NCBI RefSeq assembly: GCF_014196765.1
Contig: NZ_JACIEE010000002.1
Location: 124,001 to 188,000, forward strand
Length of the DNA stretch: 64,000 nt
Reading direction: 5' to 3'
Origin: Mycoplana azooxidifex
GTDB taxonomy: Bacteria > Pseudomonadota > Alphaproteobacteria > Rhizobiales > Rhizobiaceae
Position numbers and translations under genes: made by a program. This document shows, piece by piece, positions 33,854 through 45,068 of this stretch. Positions within the stretch are counted from its first letter, which is position 1, and the number at the start of each line of letters is the position of its first letter. Below the pieces are notes generated by a model that was not told the origin of the DNA, ran no database searches, and was given only the letters and a program-made list of their open reading frames with translations.

Positions 33854-34804
33854 ATGGCACGGATCGCCCGGACACTCTTGAACAGGCTTGGGGGCATGCT
33901 GGTCGTGCTCGCCATCGTCGTGACGGTTGTTTTCGTCATCGTCCGGGTGACGCCGGGCGATCCGGCCGCCGTGATGCTCGGGTCGGACGCCACGCCCCAG
34001 GACATCGCCGACCTGCGCACAAAGATGGGGCTCGATGCGCCGCTGATCGTCCAGTATGTCCAGTTCGTGCTGGGCCTGCTGCGGGGCGATCTCGGCCAGT
34101 CGATCTTTCTCAACCAGCCCGTCACACAGGCGCTGGCCTCACGGGCAGAGCCCACCTTCTTCCTGACGCTGTTCTCGATCCTGATCGCGGTTTCGATCGC
34201 GCTGCCGGTCGGCGTACTCTCCGCCGTCCGACGCGGCACGCTGTTCGACCAGATCGTGGTCACGCTGACCATGGTGGCGGCGAGCGTGCCCAGCTTCTGG
34301 CTCGGCCTCCTGCTGATCCAGGTGCTCGCCGTGGGTCAGGGCTGGTTCCCGGCGTCGGGCTATGGCGGCCCGGATACGACTTTCCTCGTGCGGCTGCATC
34401 ACCTCGTCCTGCCCGCGATCGCGCTGGGGGTCGTCAATTCGGCGCTGATCACCCGTTTCACGCGGGCAGCCATGCTGGATGTACTCGGCGACGACTACGT
34501 GCGCACAGCCCGCGCCAAGGGGGCGGGCGAGGGCCGCGTCATTCTCAAGCACGCCTTGAAGAACGCGATGATCCCGATCATCACCGTCATCGGGCTCTCC
34601 ATCGCCATGCTGGTCGCCGGCGCCGTCGTGACCGAGACGGTGTTCGGCCTGCCGGGCATCGGCAATCTCGTCGTCTCGGCCGTCCTGCGCCGTGATTATC
34701 CTGTCATCCAAGGCGCGTTGCTGGTCGTCGCCGCGATCTACGTGCTGATCAATTTCGCCGTGGACATGCTCTACGTTCTCGTCGATCCGAGGGTGCGCCT
34801 ATGA
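33854..34804 (+). CDS. ABC dipeptide-type permease 1 (DppB-like)
   Basis: The 316-residue permease has six membrane segments, the first at about 11-31 followed by VRVTPGDPA, a hallmark of DppB/OppB proteins. The EAA-like loop is DDYVRTARAKGAGEGRVILKH (about 213-233). Its last codons overlap the next start as ATGA. Confidence 0.93.
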   Translation: MARIARTLLNRLGGMLVVLAIVVTVVFVIVRVTPGDPAAVMLGSDATPQDIADLRTKMGLDAPLIVQYVQFVLGLLRGDLGQSIFLNQPVTQALASRAEPTFFLTLFSILIAVSIALPVGVLSAVRRGTLFDQIVVTLTMVAASVPSFWLGLLLIQVLAVGQGWFPASGYGGPDTTFLVRLHHLVLPAIALGVVNSALITRFTRAAMLDVLGDDYVRTARAKGAGEGRVILKHALKNAMIPIITVIGLSIAMLVAGAVVTETVFGLPGIGNLVVSAVLRRDYPVIQGALLVVAAIYVLINFAVDMLYVLVDPRVRL

Positions 34805-35670
34805 CGACCCTGACGACCGCATCCGCTGCCCGGCCGTTCGCCGCAAGCCTGCGCCGCCTTTTCGGCAATCGCGCCATCCTGTTCGGTGCCGTCATCCTGC
34901 TGGTCGTGGTCCTGGCCGCGCTGCTTGCGCCGTGGATCGCGCCCTATGCGCCCAACAAACTCTCGATCGTCAACAAGCTCAAGGGGCCGTCGCTGGGCCA
35001 CCTCTTCGGCACCGACGAGTTCGGCCGCGACATCTTTTCCCGGGCGATCTTTGCCGGCCGCATCTCGCTTCTCGTCAGCCTCGGGGTGGTGTGCATCTCC
35101 ACCGTGCTCGGCGTCCTTCTCGGCGTCGCCGCGGGGTTCTTCCGCAGGCTCGACGCGCCGATCTCGCGCCTTCTCGATGCCATGATGTCCTTCCCCGACA
35201 TCCTCCTGGCGATCGCGCTGGTCGCAGCCCTGGGCCCGTCGCTCGCAACCGTCATCCTCGCGCTCGGCATCACCTACGCGCCGCGGCTGGCCCGCATCGT
35301 GCGCGGCTCGACGCTCGTGCTGCGCGAACTGCCCTATATCGAGGCGGCGGTCGCCATGGGCCTGCCGACATGGCAGATCCTGCTGCGCCACGTGCTGCTC
35401 AACCTCGCCTCTCCCATCCTGGTGCAGGCGACGTTCGTGTTCGCCTCGGCGATGCTGGCGGAGGCGAGCCTGTCGTTCCTGGGCGTTGGCGTCTCCACCG
35501 ACATGCCGACCTGGGGCACGATGCTGGCGTCCGGGCGCGAATACATGAACAACGCGCCGTGGCTGATGGTCTTCCCGGGGCTTGCCATCGTCTTCTCGGT
35601 CCTGTCGCTGCAATTGCTGGGCGATGGCCTGCGCGATCTCGTCGATCCGCGTCTTGCGAAGGAAAGCTGA
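34801..35670 (+). CDS. ABC dipeptide-type permease 2 (DppC-like)
   Basis: The 289-residue permease has the DppC landmarks LFGTDEFGRDIFSRAIFAGRISL (about 60-82) and the loop LPYIEAAVAMGLPTWQILLRHVLLN. It has six membrane segments and pairs with the DppB-like protein, to which it is translationally coupled. The ATPase gene starts 2 bases after its stop. Confidence 0.93.
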   Translation: MTTLTTASAARPFAASLRRLFGNRAILFGAVILLVVVLAALLAPWIAPYAPNKLSIVNKLKGPSLGHLFGTDEFGRDIFSRAIFAGRISLLVSLGVVCISTVLGVLLGVAAGFFRRLDAPISRLLDAMMSFPDILLAIALVAALGPSLATVILALGITYAPRLARIVRGSTLVLRELPYIEAAVAMGLPTWQILLRHVLLNLASPILVQATFVFASAMLAEASLSFLGVGVSTDMPTWGTMLASGREYMNNAPWLMVFPGLAIVFSVLSLQLLGDGLRDLVDPRLAKES

Positions 35671-35672
35671 CC

Positions 35673-37505
<1,833 letters not shown>

Positions 37506-37548
37506 CGACCCGGCCCTGCTGAGGGTTCTTCGGAGCCCTGCGCAGCAA

Positions 37549-37571
37549 AAAGCCCGCCAGTGGCGGGCTTT
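37549..37571. terminator. Bidirectional rho-independent terminator
   Basis: AAAGCCCGCC pairs perfectly with GGCGGGCTTT around AGT. The leftward reading ends in GCTTTTTG, a five-T run, and the rightward reading ends in GCTTTCC. It lies between the convergent ABC ATPase and dehydrogenase genes. Confidence 0.85.
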
Positions 37572-37614
37572 CCGAGAGACGCATGGACGGCTGCCGGCCC
37601 GGTCGCCGGGCAGA

Positions 37615-40176
37615 TCAGGTGCGCGGCTTGAGATTTTCGGGGTCGTAGAGCGGCTTGTAGCCGATGCCGACCACCTCGACCGGATAGGTCTCGGCGAAAT
37701 ACTCCACATTCAGCTTGCGGCCGACCTGGCAATAGGACCAGGGCAGGTAGGCGAGCGCGATGTTCTTGCCGATCGTCGGGCCGAAGGCGATCGAGGTGGT
37801 GTAGGAGCGGCGGCCGAGTTCGTCGACGAGCGTTTCCCCGGTCTGCGGGTCCATGACCGGCAGGCTTCCGACCGGATAGCGCTCGACGCCGGTCCTGTCG
37901 GTGTTCTCGGTCATCACCAGCGTGCAAAGCATGGCCGGCTGGTGCTCGCGAGCCTTGTATTCCAGGTGCTTCGCCTTGCCGCGGAAGTCCGCTTCCTTGA
38001 CCTTCGGACGCGCAAGATCGGCCTCGATCAGGTTATACTGGGTCAGAAGATCGGCATTCTGCAGGCGCAGGCTCTTCTCCATGCGGCGCGAGTTCGCATA
38101 GGTCTCCACCCCGAAGGCCATCACGCCGGTGCCACGAAGCGCGTCCCATACGGCCAGGCCATCCTCGTACTTCATATGCAGTTCCCAGCCCTGCTCGCCG
38201 ACATAGGAGATGCGGAAGGCGGTCACTTGCTTGCCGGCGATCTCGATCGGCTTGATCGCGGCGAAGGCGAAGTTTTCGGGATCGAGGCCGGCCGGATCGG
38301 CGACCACCTTCTTCAGGGTGTCGCGGGCGTTCGGCCCCCAGATGCCGATGGTGACATATTTTTCCGACACGTCGGTGATGGTGACGTCGAGGCCGCGATC
38401 CTCGGCCACGCGCTTCATGTAGTGGAAGTCGCGCGGGCCGGCGTCGGCGCCGTTGACGAGACGGCCGCAGTCGGCCATGCGGAAGACCGTGAAGTCGGCG
38501 CGCACCATGCCCTCGTCGTCTAGGAAGTGGGTGTAGACGCCCTTGCCGATGTTGCCGTCGCCGCCGATCTTGGCCGCGCACAGCCATTCCAGCAGCTCGA
38601 CATGATCAGGGCCTTCGATGTCGACCATGTGGAAGTGCGAGAGGTTGACGATGCCGCAATCGTCGCTCATCGCCAGGTGCTCGGCGTTCGAGACGCGCCA
38701 GAAGTGGCGGTTGTCCCACTCGTTCTCGCGCACCGGAACGCGGTTGCCGTATTTTTCCAGCAGGTGCCCGTTGGCGGCATAGCCGTGCGCGCGCTCCCAG
38801 CCGCCGAGCTCCATGAAGTGGCCGCCGAGCTCGACTTCGCGCTCGTAGAAGGGCGAACGCTTGACGTCGCGGCCGGTCGCATAGGGCTCGCGGGTGTGGA
38901 CGGCGGGGAAGTAGATCTTCTGCGCAGCCTCGTAGGTGCGGCCGTGGATGAATTCCTCGGTCAGCTGGTGCGGATAGAATCGGGAATAATCGATCGAGTT
39001 ATGGTCGATCTCGGTGCGGCCGTCCGTCATCCAGTCGGCGATCAGCTTGCCGTAGCCGGGGCCGTCCTTGACCCAGATGGCGACGCAGTACCACAGGCCG
39101 CGCACCTTCTGGCTCTCGCCGCAGGAGGGGCCGCCGGCGGCGGAGACCTGCAGCAGGCCGTTGAAGGAATGGCTTTCGTTGTAGCCGAGTTCGCCGAGGA
39201 TCGGCGTCAGCTCCATGGCGCGCTCGAGCGGCTCGATGATCTGTTCCATGTCGAGATCGCGCTGCGAGGGCGAAAGGCGAGCCTCGTTCTTCTCGAGGAT
39301 GTCGCGCGGATGGCAGAGGCGCGGATTGTCGGTCTCGTAGTAGCCCCACTCGATCTGGCCGCCCTCGGTCGTCTTCGGGTCGCCGGTGTCGCGCATATAG
39401 GCCGAGTTGCCTTGGTCGCGCAGAAGCGGGAAGCCGATCTCCTTGCCGGTTCCTTCGAATTCGTTGTAAGGGCCGAAGAAGGTCAGCGGGTGGTCGACCG
39501 GCATGACCGGCAGGTCCTCGCCGACCATTTCGGCAATGAGGCGGCCCCAGATGCCGGCGCAGACGATGACGTGGTCGGCCATGATCGTGCCGCGATGGGT
39601 GACGACGCCCTTGATGCGGCCGCCCTCGACGATCAGCGACTTGGCCGGTGTATTGCCGAACATCGCAAGCTTGCCCGATTTTTCGGCCGCATCCACCAGC
39701 TTGCCGGCAACGGTCTGCGAACGCGGGATGACAAGGCCGGCATCGGGGTCGAACAGGCCGCCCATCACCTGGTCTTCCTCGATCAGCGGAAACTTCTCCT
39801 TGATCTCGGCGGGGCCGACATAGTGGGCACGGGTGCCGAATGCCTTGGCGGAGGAGAGCTTGCGCTTGATTTCTTCCATCCAGGCGTGGTCGCCGGTGCG
39901 GGCGACTTCGAGGCCGCCGATGCGGGCGTAGTGGCCCATCTTCTCGTAAAAATCGATCGAGTACTGGGTCGTCCAGACCGACAGGTAGTCATGGCTGGTG
40001 GTGTAGCAGAAGTCCGAGGCGTGCGCCGTCGAGCCGATATCGGTCGGAATGCCGGACTTGTCGATGCCGACGATATCGTCCCACCCGCGCTCGATCAGGT
40101 GGTGGGCGATCGAGGCGCCGACGATGCCTCCGAGCCCGATGATGACGACCTTTGCATTTGTGGGAAATTCAGCCAT
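37615..40176 (-). CDS. Dimethylglycine/sarcosine dehydrogenase-like flavoprotein
   Basis: The 853-residue protein has an N-terminal FAD amine oxidase domain (VVIIGLGGIVGASIAHHL, about 10-27) and a C-terminal aminomethyltransferase (GcvT-like, folate-binding) domain with YVGEQGWELHMKYEDG. This is the layout of dimethylglycine and sarcosine dehydrogenases, which demethylate N-methylated amines and pass the C1 unit to tetrahydrofolate. The exact substrate is not clear. The ATG at 40176 is the family-like start. It converges with the peptide ABC importer and may act on the same imported compound. Confidence 0.85.
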   Translation of the reverse strand: MAEFPTNAKVVIIGLGGIVGASIAHHLIERGWDDIVGIDKSGIPTDIGSTAHASDFCYTTSHDYLSVWTTQYSIDFYEKMGHYARIGGLEVARTGDHAWMEEIKRKLSSAKAFGTRAHYVGPAEIKEKFPLIEEDQVMGGLFDPDAGLVIPRSQTVAGKLVDAAEKSGKLAMFGNTPAKSLIVEGGRIKGVVTHRGTIMADHVIVCAGIWGRLIAEMVGEDLPVMPVDHPLTFFGPYNEFEGTGKEIGFPLLRDQGNSAYMRDTGDPKTTEGGQIEWGYYETDNPRLCHPRDILEKNEARLSPSQRDLDMEQIIEPLERAMELTPILGELGYNESHSFNGLLQVSAAGGPSCGESQKVRGLWYCVAIWVKDGPGYGKLIADWMTDGRTEIDHNSIDYSRFYPHQLTEEFIHGRTYEAAQKIYFPAVHTREPYATGRDVKRSPFYEREVELGGHFMELGGWERAHGYAANGHLLEKYGNRVPVRENEWDNRHFWRVSNAEHLAMSDDCGIVNLSHFHMVDIEGPDHVELLEWLCAAKIGGDGNIGKGVYTHFLDDEGMVRADFTVFRMADCGRLVNGADAGPRDFHYMKRVAEDRGLDVTITDVSEKYVTIGIWGPNARDTLKKVVADPAGLDPENFAFAAIKPIEIAGKQVTAFRISYVGEQGWELHMKYEDGLAVWDALRGTGVMAFGVETYANSRRMEKSLRLQNADLLTQYNLIEADLARPKVKEADFRGKAKHLEYKAREHQPAMLCTLVMTENTDRTGVERYPVGSLPVMDPQTGETLVDELGRRSYTTSIAFGPTIGKNIALAYLPWSYCQVGRKLNVEYFAETYPVEVVGIGYKPLYDPENLKPRT

Positions 40177-40389
40177 TGCGTGCGACCCTGATTTGATACC
40201 GGAGGCGGATATTAGGGCTTGTCTCATCAGGTGTAGAGCCTGTCTACGACATAATCATCGTGCTGCACGACGACCGGGGCCGAGGCGGTCTGGCGTCACG
40301 CCCGGCACACGCAGACGTGAAGGAACCGTGCCGGCGGCGTCGTGTTAAGGATGGTCGATCTTGTAGGGAGATCGCAGTAGGGAACGACC

Positions 40390-41532
40390 ATGATTGCAGG
40401 CAGGCACATCCTCACAGCCCTCGGTTTCACGGTATTTGCGCTGGCCCCGGGCGCGCATGCGCAAGGCGTCAATGCGGGCGATCGCGAGGCCTCCGGCGAG
40501 ACGCCTTTCGCAGCCGAGGCCGTGGCGGAATTCGATACCCCCTGGGCGATCGCCTTCCTCCCCGATGGCCGCATGCTGGTGACGGAAAAGCCCGGTGCCA
40601 TCTTCCTGGTGACGCAGGAGGGGACGAAGACGCCGGTCGCAAACGTCCCCGACGTGGCGGCGTCCGGGCAGAACGGCCTGCTTGATGTCGCAGCCTCCCC
40701 GGACTTCGCCTCCAGCCGCACCGTCTACATCACCTACGTCGAGCCGGGTTCCGGTGGCGGCAGCCTCGTGCTCGCCCGCGCCACTCTGGGCGAGGGCGAC
40801 AGGGCGGCCGCGCTGGAAAACCTGTCGGTGATCTGGCGGCAGGAGCCGCAGGGCGGCCGCGGCCAGCCGGGCGGCATCATCGCCTTCGATCCGGACGGCC
40901 GGCACCTGTTCCTGACCTCCGGCGACCGCATGCTGCCGAAGACGGCGCAGGATCCGGACGACACCCGCGGCAAGGTGCTGCGCCTCAATCTCGACGGCTC
41001 GACGCCCGACGACAATCCGCAAAGCGCCGAGGGCGGCGTGCGCGCGCAGACCTGGACCATGGGCCACCGCAACCCCTACGGCCTCGCATTTGCGCCCGAC
41101 GGAAAGCTATGGCTGCACGAGATGGGCCCGCGCGGCGGCGACGAACTGAACCTGATCGAACCGGGGAAGAACTACGGCTGGCCGGTCGTTTCCAACGGCG
41201 ACAACTACAGCGGCACGCGCATTCCCCGGCACGCGACGCGCCCGGAATTTACGGCACCCCCGCTCTACTGGAACCCGGTCATCGCGCCTGCCGGCATGGC
41301 AATCTACGACGGCGCGATGTTTCCCGCCTGGCGGGGATCGGCCTTCATCGGCGGGCTTTCCGCGATGGCGCTGATCCGCGTTACCTTCGACGGCAACGGC
41401 GGTGCCGACGAGGCCGACCGCTGGGATATGGAGGAGCGGATCCGCGACGTCGCCGTCGGCCCGGATGGCGCACTCTGGCTCATCGAGGACAACAGCCCCG
41501 GCCGCCTGCTCCGTCTGACGCCGGACGACTGA
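40390..41532 (+). CDS. PQQ-dependent sugar dehydrogenase-type secreted protein
   Basis: The 380-residue protein has a signal peptide (1-24, AHA|QGVN) and a six-bladed propeller of the soluble glucose dehydrogenase/Asd family. Landmarks are EFDTPWAIAFLPDGRMLVTEKPG, GDRMLPKTAQDPDDTRGKVLRL, MGHRNPYGLAF and HEMGPRGGDELNLI. These proteins oxidise aldose sugars in the periplasm with PQQ. Whether this one binds PQQ cannot be proved from sequence. GGGAACG precedes the ATG and a MarR gene converges 22 bases after the stop. Confidence 0.88.
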   Translation: MIAGRHILTALGFTVFALAPGAHAQGVNAGDREASGETPFAAEAVAEFDTPWAIAFLPDGRMLVTEKPGAIFLVTQEGTKTPVANVPDVAASGQNGLLDVAASPDFASSRTVYITYVEPGSGGGSLVLARATLGEGDRAAALENLSVIWRQEPQGGRGQPGGIIAFDPDGRHLFLTSGDRMLPKTAQDPDDTRGKVLRLNLDGSTPDDNPQSAEGGVRAQTWTMGHRNPYGLAFAPDGKLWLHEMGPRGGDELNLIEPGKNYGWPVVSNGDNYSGTRIPRHATRPEFTAPPLYWNPVIAPAGMAIYDGAMFPAWRGSAFIGGLSAMALIRVTFDGNGGADEADRWDMEERIRDVAVGPDGALWLIEDNSPGRLLRLTPDD

Positions 41533-41554
41533 TTCGGAGCGGCGGGCGTCGCGC

Positions 41555-42025
41555 CTACGTTTGGCCGCCCTCGTCGGGGCTGTCGAGTGGGACGCCGTCG
41601 AGGCGCTGTTCCTCGATCATCTCCAGCCCCCGCAGGAAAGCGCCAGCATCGTCGCCGAGCGAGGCGAGCAGTCGCTTCTCGAAGGCTTCCGCCCTCGGCA
41701 CGATCCTGAGATAGATGCCGCGGCCGAGATCGGTCAGTTGCAGCAGTTCCTCGCGGCGGTCCTCCTCGCTCTGCCGCCGCCGCAGCCAGCGCCGGTCCTC
41801 CAGTGCCTTCACGGCCCGGCTCACCTTGGTCTTGTGCATCGCCGAATGCGCCCCGATCGCCTTGGCCGTCGCCACCTCGAACTGGCCGAGCGTGGCCAGC
41901 ACGCGCCATTCGGGGACGCTGAGGTCGAAGTCCGGACCATAAATGGAGCGGAATTGCTGCGATACCGCAGCGCTGATGCGATTGAGCCGATAGGGCAGGA
42001 AGGTCTCGAGCTTGAGCTTTGTCAT
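41555..42025 (-). CDS. MarR-family transcriptional regulator
   Basis: The 156-residue winged-helix protein has the MarR pattern: helix LSVPEWRVLATLGQFE (about 35-50), the recognition part SAMHKTKVSRAVKALEDRRWLRRRQSEEDRRE (about 61-92) and a C-terminal dimer helix. The ATG at 42025 is used; a long in-frame extension upstream runs through the sugar gene and is rejected. Its ligand and targets are not known. It could act on its own gene or the adjacent sugar dehydrogenase. Confidence 0.85.
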   Translation of the reverse strand: MTKLKLETFLPYRLNRISAAVSQQFRSIYGPDFDLSVPEWRVLATLGQFEVATAKAIGAHSAMHKTKVSRAVKALEDRRWLRRRQSEEDRREELLQLTDLGRGIYLRIVPRAEAFEKRLLASLGDDAGAFLRGLEMIEEQRLDGVPLDSPDEGGQT

Positions 42026-42153
42026 GGCGTGATGGATGCGGGCAGCGTTGTTGCAGACGGGGCCGACGATAGCGCCGCGCAGCCTGGCGGGATTGCGCAA
42101 CGGCAGGAAACCGCGTTCGCTCGGCGGTAAGATCACGGTCGACAAACGTTCGG

Positions 42154-43008
42154 TTAGTCGGCTGCCTGTGGTGGCCTGACGAGATTGCAGACGCCAACGA
42201 CGGCAGCAGGGTCGGACGCATGCGGCGGGACGGTGCCGAACTCCAGAAGATCCCGCCTGCCGTATTCGTCCGCGATCCGTTCGACGAAGGTGCGGATCGT
42301 GACGGCCTCGCCCGAGCATATGTTGATCGCGCCGGCCTGCCGCGTCTCGACCACATCCGCGATCATTGCGCCGGCTTCGCTCACGTCCAGAAAGTCTCGC
42401 AATTGGGTGCCGCTGGTCAGTTGCACGGTCTTGCCGTCTTCCAGTTGACGGCGCACATAGGCGGCAAGCCGCCGGGGATGGTCCCCTTCGCCGTAGAGGT
42501 AGAAGACCCTGCACCAGGAGAAGGCAACGCCGCGGGCGCCGAGCCACTGTTGCAGCATATGGTAGGCGGACAGCTTGCAGGCCGCATAGAAGCTCGAAGG
42601 TTCGAGCGGCGCCTGAACGGTCAGACGATCGCCGGGAAGCCGGTATTCCATGCATGTGCCGATACCGACGAAGTGGGAAACGCCGGCGTCGCAGGCTCCC
42701 TGCGCCAGTGCAAAGGTACCGGCCGTGCATCGGGCGTTCTCCGGCGCATCGAGGTAGCGTCCCTGCTCCACATACCAGGCGCAATGGACGACCGTGTCGA
42801 CGCCGGCACACGCATTCTTCCACCAGGCAGGGTCCTGCGCGAAGAGGTCGTCCGTTTCGATGAGGCTTCCTTTTTCGACCGCAACGTCCAGCCTCGAAGC
42901 CGTGCCCGCCCGCACGACGACGCGGACGTCGTATCCCAAGGCCACGAGCCGCCTGTGAACCTGGCGGCCGACAAAGCCGGTGGCGCCGGTGAGTAGAACC
43001 GTGGCCAC
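42154..43008 (-). CDS. NAD(P)-dependent sugar epimerase/reductase, extended SDR
   Basis: The 284-residue protein starts at GTG with VATVLLTGATGFVGRQVH, the nucleotide-binding motif of extended short-chain dehydrogenases. The catalytic pair is in SSFYAACKLSAY (Tyr and Lys). It resembles nucleotide-sugar 4-ketoreductases such as RfbJ-type enzymes. The gene follows the CmcI-like gene after 5 bases and belongs to the leftward arm of the polysaccharide cluster. It is a candidate for the final reduction of the CDP-4-keto sugar made by the rightward arm, but this is inference. Confidence 0.8.
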   Translation of the reverse strand: MATVLLTGATGFVGRQVHRRLVALGYDVRVVVRAGTASRLDVAVEKGSLIETDDLFAQDPAWWKNACAGVDTVVHCAWYVEQGRYLDAPENARCTAGTFALAQGACDAGVSHFVGIGTCMEYRLPGDRLTVQAPLEPSSFYAACKLSAYHMLQQWLGARGVAFSWCRVFYLYGEGDHPRRLAAYVRRQLEDGKTVQLTSGTQLRDFLDVSEAGAMIADVVETRQAGAINICSGEAVTIRTFVERIADEYGRRDLLEFGTVPPHASDPAAVVGVCNLVRPPQAAD

Positions 43009-43013
43009 AGCCG

Positions 43014-43781
43014 TCAGAGCCGCTTGAGATAGCCGTGGCGTGCAACCGATATCTGCAGCCGCGTATCGATATCGAGATCCGCAGCGAAGGCCGGATTGGA
43101 CTTCAGGAACGCCAGCGCGGCCGTGCGGGGGTTGTCGCCGGGCCCCCATGGTCTGTTGGAAAAGGAATCTGCGTCGAGATCCTCGATCACGGTGTCGTAG
43201 ACGATGCAGTAGCACCCGGGCGTGACGAGATCGGCATAGGCGTTCAGTTCGGCCAACACGTGATCGTGCGTGTGATTGCTGTCGAGCATCACCATGACGC
43301 GCTCGAAGGGCGCAGCTTCGGCACGCACGGCATCGACGATGTCCGAGGCAATGCTGGACCCCTGCAGCAATGTGATGCGGTCCGCCAGCGGATGCTCCTC
43401 GATCGCCTTGCGATTATGCGGGCGGATGTCGATATCGATGCCGACGACGCTGCGGGGACGACGGGCCCCAGATCCGTCTGCCTTCGGGCTCGCGCCGTCG
43501 CACAGATCCAGCAATGCCAGCATCGAGGCGCTGAGCACGAGCGAGCCGCCATGGGCGATGCCGGTCTCGATGATGAGATCGGGCCGCGTCGCCCAGATGA
43601 TTTCCTGCAAGGCGACGATATCCTGCGGATACTGGATGATCGGCCGCCCGAGCCAGTGGAAGTTGTAGGAATATTTGCTGGCGATCGACTGTGCCAGGAA
43701 TGCCTGCGCAGAGCCTGCCAGAGCCGCGTCGTCGGTCATGTCCCGGACGCGAGCGCGGATCTCCTGATCAAACTCGCTCAT
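43014..43781 (-). CDS. CmcI-like (cephalosporin hydroxylase family) protein
   Basis: The 255-residue protein has the SAM-dependent CmcI/rhamnosyl O-methyltransferase family pattern: SKYSYNFHWLGRPIIQYPQDI, IIETGIAHGGSLVLSASML, VVGIDIDIRPHN and VMVMLDSNHTHDHVLAELNAYADLV. Despite the family name, most members in polysaccharide clusters are thought to methylate sugars. It is probably a sugar O-methyltransferase here. ATG 43781 has the better spaced GGAG site; ATG 43787 overlaps the preceding stop as ATGA and is also possible. Confidence 0.8.
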   Translation of the reverse strand: MSEFDQEIRARVRDMTDDAALAGSAQAFLAQSIASKYSYNFHWLGRPIIQYPQDIVALQEIIWATRPDLIIETGIAHGGSLVLSASMLALLDLCDGASPKADGSGARRPRSVVGIDIDIRPHNRKAIEEHPLADRITLLQGSSIASDIVDAVRAEAAPFERVMVMLDSNHTHDHVLAELNAYADLVTPGCYCIVYDTVIEDLDADSFSNRPWGPGDNPRTAALAFLKSNPAFAADLDIDTRLQISVARHGYLKRL

Positions 43782-43783
43782 TG

Positions 43784-44815
43784 TCATATCTCCATGTAAT
43801 TGTGTTGGGGACCGGCATGGGCGACGATCTCTGACTTGTAGTTTGGATTCATGATGTAGATGTCCGAAGGGCCGAGCGCGTTCAGGACGTCCGGCGCCTG
43901 AACCTTGTGGCCGGTCACCGCCAGGTACTTGCCCTGCTTGGAAGGGCTGATGTCCACCACCGTGTCGATCTTGATGCCCGAGCGTGCGCAGAAGATCGAA
44001 TAGATGACTCCTTTCGAGGCGCCGCCCCAGATGACCTTGGGTCTCCCGGTCTCATTGGCGCGGACCGCCGGGGCGAAATCGACAGGCAGGTTCGCTCGGT
44101 CTGCAGGATCGAACTCCGGCTTCCTGAGGCTTTCGAGATCGGCGACGACCGCCAGGTACTGTTCGCCGAAGACGCGCTCGGCGAAAAGCACCCGCCCGAA
44201 CATCCGGTGGAAATCGGACATGCGGAAATAATTCACATGCTCGTAGAAGACATCGTACCAGGTCTTGTTCCTGCATATCCAGTCGAAGCAGGGAACTTCG
44301 ATGTAGATCAGCCCCTTGCCGCCGTTGGCCGCCGCAAGCATTTCGAGAAATTCGAAGGGGTTCTGGATGTGCTCCAGCACATGGCGCATGATCAGTCCGG
44401 AAGCCCTGATCTTGGCATTCGGGCCGAAGAACTCCCTGACGATGCGTGGATTGTCGCCCTCATAGGTCGGGTCGTATCCGTGAACCTGCGCCCCCCGGGA
44501 CGCCAGAAGCTCCAGAAACCGGCCCTTGCCGCATCCGACCTCGACCAGGCTCGAAGTGTCCATATGGTCGAATATGATGGCTGAGACCGATTCAAGGTGT
44601 TCCTTGAAGATTGTGCTGTATCCCTGTTCGTTCTGATAGTCGTTCGTATAGGTGAGGAGCGAAGGATCGAACGCGGCATTGTAGATCAGCCCGCTTTCAA
44701 GGTCTTCCACCAGCTCGACATCGCCCACGGCGCAGATCGTTGCATCCTGGGCAGTTTCAAACATCTGGTTCTGCAGGAGCGGCAGGCGGGACTGGCTGTA
44801 CAAGGCTCTCTTCAT
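43784..44815 (-). CDS. SAM-dependent methyltransferase of polysaccharide cluster
   Basis: The 343-residue protein has a class I methyltransferase core: LVEVGCGKGRFLELL (SAM site, about 90-104), GYDPTYEGDNPRIV and RHVLEHIQNPFEFLEML. A C-terminal segment VIWGGASKGVIYSIFC is of the NDP-sugar methyltransferase type. The N-terminal zinc-cysteine domain of C-methyltransferases is not evident. The ATG at 44815 begins MKRALYSQSRLPLLQNQ; an ATG 102 bases upstream lacks support. It is the first gene of the leftward arm. Confidence 0.78.
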   Translation of the reverse strand: MKRALYSQSRLPLLQNQMFETAQDATICAVGDVELVEDLESGLIYNAAFDPSLLTYTNDYQNEQGYSTIFKEHLESVSAIIFDHMDTSSLVEVGCGKGRFLELLASRGAQVHGYDPTYEGDNPRIVREFFGPNAKIRASGLIMRHVLEHIQNPFEFLEMLAAANGGKGLIYIEVPCFDWICRNKTWYDVFYEHVNYFRMSDFHRMFGRVLFAERVFGEQYLAVVADLESLRKPEFDPADRANLPVDFAPAVRANETGRPKVIWGGASKGVIYSIFCARSGIKIDTVVDISPSKQGKYLAVTGHKVQAPDVLNALGPSDIYIMNPNYKSEIVAHAGPQHNYMEI

Positions 44816-45068
44816 CAGGCGGCAATCTCGCTGGTTCTGCAATGGCGGCGCGACAAGTTGGTTCAATCCCCGGCTCCGGCGCCTCGCCGGCAGCCTCCAC
44901 CCGTGCGGTGCATCCAACCGGCGAATCGGTCTGTCAGAACATAGATCAACTGCTCTTGCCGATGGAAGTTACCGGCAAACGGCCAGGCAAGCCTCGCGCA
45001 ACATTTGAAAGTTACTTGCTCGGATGCGCTGAACGCAGCCGATAGCGGCGCGCGGCAGGATATTGCGA

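Noticed and set aside
38527-40191. 554-codon open frame opposite the dimethylglycine dehydrogenase-like gene
   Set aside because: The minus-strand gene has clear FAD and GcvT domains; the antisense product resembles no family and has typical GC-shadow composition.
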